From NCBI GenBank assembly GCA_021793935.1, contig JAJYRV010000145.1:1-5816 (forward strand): DNA of 5,816 bases, given 5' to 3'. This document shows positions 1 to 5,816 of the stretch, piece after piece. Made by a program: the position numbers and the translations under genes. The notes beneath the pieces are model-generated. The model had not been told where the DNA came from, did not search any database, and saw nothing but the letters and a program-made list of their open reading frames with translations. How positions within the stretch are numbered: position 1 is the first letter of the stretch; every line of letters starts with the position of its first letter. The stretch is from Actinomycetes bacterium. Lineage in GTDB: Bacteria > Actinomycetota > Actinomycetes > Actinomycetales > Beutenbergiaceae.

Positions 1-2175
1 GAACACGACCGATGCGACAGCGGCGAGCATTCCCAACCCGAGCCCGACCGAGGCCGCAAGGTCGGTGAACACCGCCACGATGATCGTCACGCCGAACCCC
101 TGCGCCGCCGCGATGAGCGCGGGAACCTTCATCGATCGGAACGTCAGCGCGGTCGCGGACCGCGTGCTCGTGCGTGCGCCCGCAGCGACGGCGGGGTAGA
201 CCCCGAGCAGCCACAACCCACCGGCCCAGAGCGCGACCATCGCAAAGAACGCGAGCCAGGTGAAGCCCACCCCACCGGGGTCGGAAAGCGCCACGGGATC
301 GGCGATGACGTCGGCGAGGGTCTCGCGCTCGCCATCGGGATAGTGCGGAATCTCTTGGGTTGCCTCATCAAGGCCATCGGCGAGCTCCCCGGTTCCGCCG
401 GCAAGTTCGTCCGCCCCGCCGGCGAGCTCTTCAGTTCCGGAACTGAGCTCGTGCGCGCCGCCGGCGAGCGCGCCGGCTCCGGCAGACAACTCATTCGTTC
501 CCGCGGCGAGTTCGTCCGCCCCCTGCGCGAGGCCCCGGGTGCCGGAGGCGAGTTCGCTCGCCCCGCCGGCGAGTTCATCTGCCCCACCGGCAGCGGCGCC
601 GCTGGCCGAGGCGATCTGCTTGGTGCCCCGGTCGAGTTCCACCGCGCCGGAGTGCAGTTCCCCGACTCCGCTGTCCAGTTCGCTCGCCCCGCCGGAAAGC
701 CCGGCGAGCCCCTCGGCTAGTTCGGCGTTGCCTTGCGCCAGGTCGCGCGCGCCGCCGCTGAGTTCGCCCGACGCGTCGTGGGCCTGTTCCAGACCGGCGG
801 CGAGTTCGTTCGCGCCGCCGGCGAGCTCGTCGATCCCGGTGAACAGTTGCTGGATCTCCCCGAGACCTCCCTCATCGCCGGTGAAGTCCTCCATGGAGTC
901 GGCGAGGGCGTGCAACTGCTCGGAGGCGTCCTGAAGGAACTGCTCGAGATCTTCTGAGTTGCCGACGTGCTCTTGGAGCGCCGCACATGCCTCCCCCTCG
1001 GGATCGGCCGCGCAGACCGCGTCGATGATCTCCTGTACCGTTCCGCTCGCCCCGCCGAGACGGTCGGCGAAGTCCCGGACCTCGCCGGCCCCCGCCACGA
1101 TGCCTTCCTCTATTTGATCCAGGTGTTCGGGCACGACGTCGACGGCGTCATTGAGCTCGTTGAGCCCGCCGGCGAGCTCGTGTGCTCCCCCGGAGAGCTC
1201 CCCCAGCCCCGCGGAGAACTCCTCCACTCCCCCGGCGAGTTCCTGGGACCCGCCGGCGAGTTCGGAGGCACCTGCGGAAAGCGCGCTCGCCCCGGTGCTC
1301 AGTTCTTTCGTGCCTGTTCGAAGCCCGCTCACCCCGCTCGCGAGCTCACTGGTTCCCCCTGAAAGCTCCCGGCTGCCCGACGCCAATTGGTTGAGCCCAC
1401 CGGCGAGTTCTGAGGCGCCGGCGGACAGTTCGCCGGTCCCACCCGCGAGCTCGTGGGCGCCGCCTGCGAGCTCAGTTGCCCCGCCGGCGAGTTCACCGGT
1501 TCCCGCCGCGAGTTCTTCCACCCCATCGGAGAGCTGTTCGCTTCCTCCGGCAAGTTCTCCGGCACCGCCCGCGAGGTCACGCGCGCCCTGGGCGAGCGAC
1601 TGCGCCCCCTGCGCGGCATCCCCCAGTTCCTCACCGAGAGTGTTGAACCCGACGAAAATATTTTCCAGGTACGAGCCGGTGAGGTCGTTACCGACCGAAC
1701 CCATGGCCGCGCGAACGATCGTGTGCGTGACCGTATCGTCGACGAGCCGGGCCCGCGGCGAGGTCGTCACCTCGATGAGGGCTTGCCGCGGATCGGCGTC
1801 CTCCTCAGCCGTCGAGGTCGCTGCGGCGGAGAACTCCGGCGGGATCGTGACGACCGCGCCGTATTCACCCGAATCCAGCCCCTGGCGAGCGAGCTCCTCG
1901 TTCGTCATCACCCAGTCGTAATTCTCCACGTCGCCCTCGGCCAGGCCCTTGCCTTCGGCGAGCGCGGCGGCGAGCTGGCGGCCCAACGGCACGGTCTGCC
2001 CTTCGAGTTCGACCGGTTCGTCCTGATTGACGACGGCGGCAACCACGTCGTCGGCGTGGCGCCCGGGGTGGGCGAGGGTCGTGGTGAAGGCCGCCGCGAC
2101 GAGGAGGGGCACGACGAGCGCGATGAGGAGAACCAGGATCCGGCGGGGCCGGTGCAGGGAAGTGGTCGGAGTCAT
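1..2175 (-). CDS. YhgE/Pip-family membrane protein with long heptad-repeat ectodomain (3' end beyond window)
   Basis: Seen: an uninterrupted frame of 725 codons from the ATG at 2175 to the left edge, with no stop. Residues 1-11 are basic (HRPRR). Residues 12-30 form a transmembrane helix, and 31-190 a soluble domain. Residues 191-337 and 448-601 are two arrays of seven-residue repeats (typical unit xxELAGG), separated by a 110-residue linker with Cys388 and Cys397. Hydrophobic segments resume at about 638-660 and 685-707, and another begins near 709 and runs off the edge. Known: this order (one N-terminal helix, large outer region with repeats, C-terminal helix cluster) is that of YhgE/Pip (phage infection protein) proteins, which are related to YueB and EsaA of type VII secretion loci. 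Its substrate or partner is not known. The start is fixed by the ATGA overlap with the upstream transporter gene and by the helix just after it. Several helices should remain outside the window. Family call firm, role inferred. Confidence 0.9.
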   Translation of the reverse strand, partial: MTPTTSLHRPRRILVLLIALVVPLLVAAAFTTTLAHPGRHADDVVAAVVNQDEPVELEGQTVPLGRQLAAALAEGKGLAEGDVENYDWVMTNEELARQGLDSGEYGAVVTIPPEFSAAATSTAEEDADPRQALIEVTTSPRARLVDDTVTHTIVRAAMGSVGNDLTGSYLENIFVGFNTLGEELGDAAQGAQSLAQGARDLAGGAGELAGGSEQLSDGVEELAAGTGELAGGATELAGGAHELAGGTGELSAGASELAGGLNQLASGSRELSGGTSELASGVSGLRTGTKELSTGASALSAGASELAGGSQELAGGVEEFSAGLGELSGGAHELAGGLNELNDAVDVVPEHLDQIEEGIVAGAGEVRDFADRLGGASGTVQEIIDAVCAADPEGEACAALQEHVGNSEDLEQFLQDASEQLHALADSMEDFTGDEGGLGEIQQLFTGIDELAGGANELAAGLEQAHDASGELSGGARDLAQGNAELAEGLAGLSGGASELDSGVGELHSGAVELDRGTKQIASASGAAAGGADELAGGASELASGTRGLAQGADELAAGTNELSAGAGALAGGAHELSSGTEELAGGADELAGGTGELADGLDEATQEIPHYPDGERETLADVIADPVALSDPGGVGFTWLAFFAMVALWAGGLWLLGVYPAVAAGARTSTRSATALTFRSMKVPALIAAAQGFGVTIIVAVFTDLAASVGLGLGMLAAVASVVF
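373..834 (-). repeat. Heptad-repeat array 2 of the YhgE/Pip protein
   Basis: Codes for 22 consecutive seven-residue units (residues 448-601), mostly of the form xxELAGG or xxELxxG, with a 21-base period at DNA level. Three units stray from the pattern: LEQAHDA (462-468) and the adjoining TKQIASA and SGAAAGG (518-531), so the array has an irregular middle. It ends at residue 601, about 37 residues before the C-terminal membrane helices. Confidence 0.9.
1165..1605 (-). repeat. Heptad-repeat array 1 of the YhgE/Pip protein
   Basis: Codes for 21 consecutive seven-residue units (residues 191-337) without insertion or loss of phase, from AQSLAQG to AHELAGG. Nearly every unit has Leu at position 4 and Gly at position 7, with Glu often at position 3 and a small residue at positions 5-6. 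The codons for GELAGG-like units are near-identical, giving a strongly 21-base-periodic DNA tract. Confidence 0.9.
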
Positions 2176-2190
2176 ACGAGTACACCTGCC
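2172..2190 (-). promoter_or_regulatory. ATGA stop/start overlap and ribosome site of the YhgE/Pip gene
   Basis: The transporter's TGA (2174-2172) shares bases with the ATG (2175-2173) of the YhgE/Pip gene. A GGCAGG purine stretch (plus-strand 2185-2190) lies 9 bases before the ATG. This is the usual arrangement for translational coupling and implies matched synthesis of the two proteins. Confidence 0.75.
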
Positions 2191-4871
2191 AATGCGGTCT
2201 GTTGCACGATCTGCTCCGCGCGCCCGGTCACGGTTCCCACGATGACCGTGGGAACGTGTGCGTTCTCCAGCACGCGTTGCAGGCTCGCGGCGCCGGCGGC
2301 GCCCAGGTCGTCGGCGCCGTCGAGGATGAGGGTTTCGGGTTCTTCGGCGAGTACCGCCTCGAGGACCGAGAACCGGCCCGGGCGGGGTTCGTCGTCAACA
2401 ATATGCACGTACGCCACCCTCCTGCGGACAGCGCTCGCGCGTTCGGGCACGACGAAGCCACTGGTCTTCAGTCGTCCGCTGCCGGGCGCGCGGCGCCCGG
2501 CGACGGTGAGGAGCAGTTCGGTGAGTTGCTCGGGTGATTCCGCGGTGATCGCCGTGGTCTGGCCGCGGGGGATAGCGAGGTCGACCCCGGTGAACACGCC
2601 CGGCGCGCTCGAGGCGAGATCCTCGGCGACGACGGCATCGGTGTTGTCCGGTGAGGGCCAGTCGGCGAGGGCGAGCTCGTGGGCGATGCCTTCCCCTTCC
2701 ACATCGAACGAGGGCATGCGCCGATCGAGCCAGGCGGGGATCCACCACGCCTTCTCCCCCAGGAGCGCGAGGACCGCGGGCACGAGGGTCATCCGCACGA
2801 GGAACGCGTCGACGAACACCCCGACGGCGAGCCCGAGCGCGATGGGTTTGATGTTCGCATCCCCTTCGGGAACGAAGGCGACGAACACGGCGACCATGAT
2901 GACCGCGGCAGCGGTGACGACCTTCGCCGCGCCGACGAACCCGGTCTCGATCGACTCCCGCGCTTTGCCGGAGTGGACGTAGTCCTCGCGCATGCGGGTG
3001 ACGAGGAAGACCTGATAGTCCATCGCGAGCCCGAACAGCACGCCCATCACGACGATGGGCATGAAACTCAACACCGGTCCGAGTCGGGCGACCCCGAGGG
3101 CACCGGCGAGGACGCCGTCCTCGAACACGAGCGCAACGGCCCCGAACGCGGCGGCGACCGACAGCAGGTAACCCACCGTCGCTTTGATCGGCACCGCGAT
3201 CGACCGGAACACCATCGTCAGCAGTACCAGGGAGAGCCCGGCCACGACGATCCCGAACGGCAACAGCGCGGCACCGAGTTTTTCCGAGACGTCGATGCCG
3301 ATCGCGGTGAAGCCCGTGACGGAGAGGTCGAAGTTGTATTCTGCTTCGATCCGATCGTGCATCGCGCGCAGTTCGTGCACGAGCTCCTTGGTCTCCTGCG
3401 AATCCGGTGCGCCTTCGGGGATGACTTGGATGATGCCGGTGTCAGCGGACGGGTTCGGGGTGGCCATGAGCACCTCGTCCACGCCCTCGAGCGCCTCGAT
3501 CTCGCTCGAGAGATCGTCCATGAGCCCGAGCGGGTCGGTGCTGGTGAGGATCGAGCCGGTGACGATGAGCGGGCCGTTGAATCCCTCTCCGAAATGCTCT
3601 TCGACGAGTTCGTAGGTCACCCGGGCGGGGTCCTCCTCCGGCAGGGAGGCCGCATCGGGCAGGGCGAGCCTGAGGTGCAGGGCCGGCGCGGCGACAGCGA
3701 TCACACCGGCGAGGACGACGACGATCGTCACCACCGGCCAGCGGGTCGCCGCCCGCACCCAACCGCGGAAGAACCGGTCGGAACGGCCGGAGGCGCCCCC
3801 GGCCGTGTCGTCTTTCGCGCGGGGGCTGCGGCGGGATGTGCGCGGGGCCTTGCGGAGCCGCTCGCCCGCGGAGGCGAGCAGCGCAGGGATGAGGGTGAGC
3901 GAGACGAACACCGCCACCCCGACAGCAGCCGCAGCGGCCACGCCCATCGTGGTGAGGAAGGGGATGCCCGCAACGCCCAGCCCGAGGAGAGCGATCATCA
4001 CGGTGAGCCCGGCGAAGACCACCGCCGAGCCCGCGGTCGCGAGCGCGCGGCCGATCGACTCCTGCACCTCCATGCCGTGGCGAAGCTGGTCCTGGTGGCG
4101 GGCGACGATGAACAGCGCATAGTCGATCCCCACGGCCAGCCCGAGCATGAGCGCGAGCATCGGCGTGGTCGAGTTGATCGGCGCGAGGGCCGCAACGATG
4201 AAGATGAGCAGGGTCGAAACGCCCACCCCGATGAGCGCGTTGAGCAGCGGCATCCCGGCGGCGATGAGGCTCCCGAGCGTCAGCACGAGCACGACGAGGG
4301 CGATCACCACCCCGAGCGCCTCGGTCACCGAGAGCTCCGGTAGGGCGTTTCCGAACAGCTCTCCGCCGTAGGAGGCGTGTGACCCCTCGGGCAGCGCCCC
4401 AGCGAGGTCATCCGTGATCGCCCGGATCTCGTCCATCGCGGAATCGGGAACCTCGGTGAGCCCCTCATCCATCTGAACCTGGATGAGCGCCGCCTGCTCG
4501 CCCTCGGAGACCATTCCGCTCGCGAGTTCGGTGTCGTAGGGAGAAAGGGTCTGCATCACGTGGTCGGCATCGGCGAGCTGCTCGACCGCCGCCTCCACGG
4601 CGGTCTCGAACTGCGGATCGTGCACCGTCTGCCCCTCGGGGGCGAGGGCGAGGATCTGTGCTGACGCGCCGGAGATCTCCGGGAAGGTCGCGCCCAAAGT
4701 GTCGAGCGCGTCCTGCGATTCTGTACCCGGGATGGATACGCCGTCGTCGAGTTCGCCGCCGGTGAGAAACGTGACGCCGCCAAGCAGCGCCAGGAGGGCC
4801 AACCACGCGGCGAAAACCCATCGCCGCTGCTGGGCGGCCCAGCGGCCGAGGGAGTAGAGGGAAGAAGACAC
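2172..4871 (-). CDS. MMPL-family (RND) transporter with C-terminal degenerate ABC-ATPase-like domain
   Basis: An inner-membrane pump, presumably proton-driven, exporting an unknown lipid, drug or envelope compound. Seen, in 899 residues: helix 1 at about 15-36; first porter domain 40-185; helices 2-6 at 186-335, including G-I-D250-Y251; a basic, polar cytoplasmic loop 336-375; helix 7 at about 379-398; second porter domain 400-535; helices 8-12 at 538-704, including D618-Y619. Known: Asp-Tyr pairs in helices 4 and 10 carry the proton relay in MmpL proteins; both are intact, so an active pump is expected. Residues 731-899 are an ABC-like extension described separately. The GTG at 4871 is the first in-frame start below the predicted promoter, and leaves a short basic stretch before helix 1. 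Its ribosome site is weak (GAAAG, 10 bases upstream). The stop overlaps the YhgE/Pip start (ATGA). MMPL assignment secure; substrate unknown. Confidence 0.92.
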   Translation of the reverse strand: MSSSLYSLGRWAAQQRRWVFAAWLALLALLGGVTFLTGGELDDGVSIPGTESQDALDTLGATFPEISGASAQILALAPEGQTVHDPQFETAVEAAVEQLADADHVMQTLSPYDTELASGMVSEGEQAALIQVQMDEGLTEVPDSAMDEIRAITDDLAGALPEGSHASYGGELFGNALPELSVTEALGVVIALVVLVLTLGSLIAAGMPLLNALIGVGVSTLLIFIVAALAPINSTTPMLALMLGLAVGIDYALFIVARHQDQLRHGMEVQESIGRALATAGSAVVFAGLTVMIALLGLGVAGIPFLTTMGVAAAAAVGVAVFVSLTLIPALLASAGERLRKAPRTSRRSPRAKDDTAGGASGRSDRFFRGWVRAATRWPVVTIVVVLAGVIAVAAPALHLRLALPDAASLPEEDPARVTYELVEEHFGEGFNGPLIVTGSILTSTDPLGLMDDLSSEIEALEGVDEVLMATPNPSADTGIIQVIPEGAPDSQETKELVHELRAMHDRIEAEYNFDLSVTGFTAIGIDVSEKLGAALLPFGIVVAGLSLVLLTMVFRSIAVPIKATVGYLLSVAAAFGAVALVFEDGVLAGALGVARLGPVLSFMPIVVMGVLFGLAMDYQVFLVTRMREDYVHSGKARESIETGFVGAAKVVTAAAVIMVAVFVAFVPEGDANIKPIALGLAVGVFVDAFLVRMTLVPAVLALLGEKAWWIPAWLDRRMPSFDVEGEGIAHELALADWPSPDNTDAVVAEDLASSAPGVFTGVDLAIPRGQTTAITAESPEQLTELLLTVAGRRAPGSGRLKTSGFVVPERASAVRRRVAYVHIVDDEPRPGRFSVLEAVLAEEPETLILDGADDLGAAGAASLQRVLENAHVPTVIVGTVTGRAEQIVQQTALAGVLV
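2175..2681 (-). other. Degenerate ABC-ATPase-like domain fused to the MMPL C-terminus
   Basis: Residues 731-899 follow the order of an ABC nucleotide-binding domain. FTGVDLAIPRGQTTAI (760-775) matches the usual 'l.gvdl.i..Ge..ai' strand. LTVAGRRAPGSGRL (788-801) matches 'l.lLaGr..P.sG.v'. VRRRVAYV (815-822) and TLILDGADDL (847-856) match the region before the Q-loop and Walker B. The Walker A loop is destroyed: TAESPEQLT (776-784) stands where GxSGSGKST should be, with Gln at the lysine position. Walker B keeps Asp851 but has Gly852 instead of the catalytic Glu. Only about 25 residues separate the two conserved halves, so the helical subdomain with the LSGGQ signature is missing. ATP hydrolysis is not expected; a docking or regulatory role is inferred. 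Confidence 0.7.
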
Positions 4872-4902
4872 GGGCGAGGAGCTTTCGGTTCGACACCAGT
4901 TC

Positions 4903-4935
4903 GATACAGTTCTGTATCCGATACATGAGTGTATG
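4903..4935. promoter_or_regulatory. Two tandem palindromic operators, probable TetR binding sites
   Basis: The first site, GATACAGTTCTGTATC (4903-4918), is a perfect palindrome. The second, GATACATGAGTGTATG (4920-4935), has the same layout, GATACA-N4-TGTATS, with one mismatch at its outer base. The copies start 17 bases apart and are separated by a single base. They cover the predicted -10 element and start region of the transporter promoter and lie between the divergent genes. Sites of this size and symmetry are typical for TetR-family dimers; the spacing would suit two dimers bound side by side. Their ownership by the adjacent TetR gene is inferred from position. Confidence 0.75.
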
Positions 4936-4956
4936 CTCAGCCCTGGAGGATGACAA
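4928..4956 (-). promoter_or_regulatory. Predicted sigma-70-type promoter of the transporter operon
   Basis: On the minus strand TTGTCA (4956-4951) and TACACT (4933-4928) are separated by exactly 17 bases. They match the TTGACA and TATAAT consensus at 5 and 4 of 6 positions. Transcription would begin near 4921, giving a leader of about 50 bases to the GTG at 4871. The -10 element lies inside the second palindromic operator, as expected for a repressed promoter. Prediction from sequence only. Confidence 0.55.
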
Positions 4957-5015
4957 TACGCGCCGACCTTCCGCGGCGGTGCCCTTGAGCACACCAACCA
5001 CACCAGTTGTACTTT

Positions 5016-5024
5016 GGAGCGGAG
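5016..5024 (+). promoter_or_regulatory. Ribosome binding site that decides the tetR start
   Basis: GGAGCGGAG stands directly before the ATG at 5025, with GGAG (5016-5019) five bases from it. This favours the ATG over an in-frame TTG at 5007, which has no purine-rich stretch at the right distance. Confidence 0.7.
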
Positions 5025-5681
5025 ATGACCAACTCCCACCCGGCGACGAGCCGGAAACGGCAACAGACCCGCGAGCGGCTCATGGACGCGGCCTATGAAC
5101 TGTTCGCCGACGAGGGCGTCCACGCGACCTCGATCGAGGCGATTGCCGAGGCGGCCGGTTTCACGCGGGGCGCGTTCTACTCCAACTTCGAATCCAAGAA
5201 TGAACTGTTCTTCGCTCTCGCCGACCGCGAGTGGTCGATCCGCTTGGAGATCGTGCGCACCGTGATCGAGGAATTCACCGACTTCGAAGCGAGCGGGACA
5301 TTGGAGCAGCAGGTCTCTGCTCTCCTCGTGCGGATCTTCACCGCCCTTCCCGATGATCGGCGCTGGGAGCTGATCTCCCGAGAGTTCGAGCTGCTCGCCC
5401 TGCGCGATCCCGACATCGCGCCCCAATACCTCGCCCATAAGCAGGAGTTCCAGGCCCAGCTCGCCGACGTCCTCATGACCGCCGCGCGCACGTTCTCGGT
5501 GGAGTTCACCCTCGCGCCCAGCGATGCCACGACCTTCCTCACCCTCATGCACGAGCACGCCATCCAGGACGCCATGCTCTCGCACACCGACGATGTTCAA
5601 GGGGCCACTCGGGACGAGATGCTCCGGATCCTGCCCACGCTAGTCAGCCACTTCACGCGCCGCGCCGCGCCCGGCGGGTAG
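5025..5681 (+). CDS. TetR/AcrR-family transcriptional repressor
   Basis: A 218-residue cytoplasmic DNA-binding protein, normal length for the family. Seen: the N-terminal TetR domain at about 13-62, with RERLMDAAYELFADEG (helix 1), TSIEAIAEAAGF and TRGAFYSNFESKNELF (residues 35-62), the helix-turn-helix with the family's G-x-F/L-Y-x-x-F-x-x-K-x-E-L signature. Residues from about 65 to 210 are mainly helical and form the ligand-binding and dimer part, which is not conserved enough to name a ligand. It has no cysteine, so thiol sensing is unlikely. The gene diverges from the MMPL-YhgE/Pip operon with about 150 bases between the starts, holding two palindromic operators. By family precedent it should repress that operon, and probably itself, until an inducer (perhaps the exported compound) binds. 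No good tetR promoter was found; TATGCT (4932-4937) is a possible -10 without a clear -35. Confidence 0.93.
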   Translation: MTNSHPATSRKRQQTRERLMDAAYELFADEGVHATSIEAIAEAAGFTRGAFYSNFESKNELFFALADREWSIRLEIVRTVIEEFTDFEASGTLEQQVSALLVRIFTALPDDRRWELISREFELLALRDPDIAPQYLAHKQEFQAQLADVLMTAARTFSVEFTLAPSDATTFLTLMHEHAIQDAMLSHTDDVQGATRDEMLRILPTLVSHFTRRAAPGG

Positions 5682-5816
5682 GCGAAGAGGTCACAAAGTC
5701 ACTACAACATTCCGGTCTCGGGCGGAACCCGTGTGCCGGTGCTGCTTCGCCACTGTAGAGTGCGTACCCAAGTCTCTGCCGACGTCGAAAGGTACTGGAA
5801 ACCTAGCACAGCTAGC
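5682..5816. other. Sequence downstream of tetR, no gene recognised
   Basis: This 135-base tail is less G/C-biased than the genes. It holds nested short inverted repeats: GGCGAAG (5681-5687, touching the tetR stop) with CTTCGCC (5745-5751), and inside them CGGG (5719-5722) with CCCG (5728-5731). A fold around the tetR 3' end is possible, but there is no T-run after it, so a terminator is not supported. The right edge ends in CTAGC-ACA-GCTAG, a small inverted repeat of unknown meaning. Confidence 0.3.

Noticed and set aside
2175..2681. A working ABC ATPase
   Set aside because: Walker A lysine, Walker B glutamate and the LSGGQ subdomain are all absent.
1453..2982. Long plus-strand frame of 509 codons
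   Set aside because: It lies antisense to the YhgE/Pip and MMPL genes, has a low-complexity Arg/Pro/Ser-rich product, and is explained by the high G/C content and the third-position bias of the minus-strand genes.
2679..4343. Plus-strand frame of 554 codons rich in His, Asp, Glu, Arg and Gly
   Set aside because: It mirrors the MMPL codons in antisense; the composition is typical of a shadow frame and no family is recognisable.
4985..5013. tetR promoter TTGAGC-17-TGTACT
   Set aside because: Transcription would begin after or within the ribosome site, leaving almost no leader; this conflicts with the good GGAG before the ATG.
5007..5024. TTG start six codons upstream of the chosen tetR start
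   Set aside because: The GGAG ribosome site sits within these codons and points to the ATG at 5025.
4872..5600. N-terminal extension of the MMPL frame by up to 243 codons
   Set aside because: The extension runs antisense through the tetR gene and across the promoter and operators; the protein resembles MMPL only from the GTG at 4871.
5681..5751. Rho-independent terminator after tetR
   Set aside because: The outer stem is seven pairs closing a loop of 57 bases, the inner stem only four pairs, and no T-run follows.
5691..5816. Minus-strand frame entering from the right edge (41 codons, TGA at 5693-5691), possibly the end of a convergent gene
   Set aside because: Third-position G/C is only about half, far below the real genes here, and the residues show no recognisable family. 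It cannot be settled without the flanking sequence.
5760..5816. Plus-strand GTG frame of 19 codons open to the right edge
   Set aside because: No ribosome site at a usable distance and codon use unlike the neighbours (AGG, CCT, AGC, ACA, GCT).

Overview
The window comes from a high-GC actinobacterium. The evidence is the strong G/C preference at third codon positions, GTG and ATG starts, and an MMPL (RND superfamily) transporter of actinobacterial type beside a YhgE/Pip protein and a TetR regulator. An affiliation with the order Micrococcales is plausible from the look of the proteins, but this is an impression; the genus cannot be read from the sequence.

Layout, left to right. Positions 1-2175 (minus strand) hold a YhgE/Pip-type membrane protein whose C-terminus lies beyond the left edge; 725 codons are visible without a stop. 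Its outer region contains two long, uninterrupted arrays of a seven-residue repeat. Positions 2172-4871 (minus) encode an 899-residue MMPL transporter with both proton-relay Asp-Tyr pairs intact. Its last ~170 residues look like the remains of an ABC ATPase domain that has lost the nucleotide-binding lysine, the catalytic glutamate and the signature region. The MMPL stop and the YhgE start overlap as ATGA, so the two genes form one transcription unit, mmpL-type first. Positions 4872-5024 are a divergent control region with a good promoter for the transporter operon and two tandem palindromic sites, the likely TetR operators. Positions 5025-5681 (plus) encode the TetR-family repressor. Positions 5682-5816 show no convincing gene.

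Working model (inference): the TetR protein senses an unknown compound and represses the divergent operon through the two operators. The operon makes an envelope machine in which a proton-driven MMPL pump, carrying a non-hydrolytic ABC-like cytoplasmic domain, works with a YhgE/Pip protein. The repeats of the YhgE protein could form a long extracellular hairpin. The fusion of MMPL with a degenerate ABC domain, coupled to YhgE/Pip, is the most unusual part of the window.
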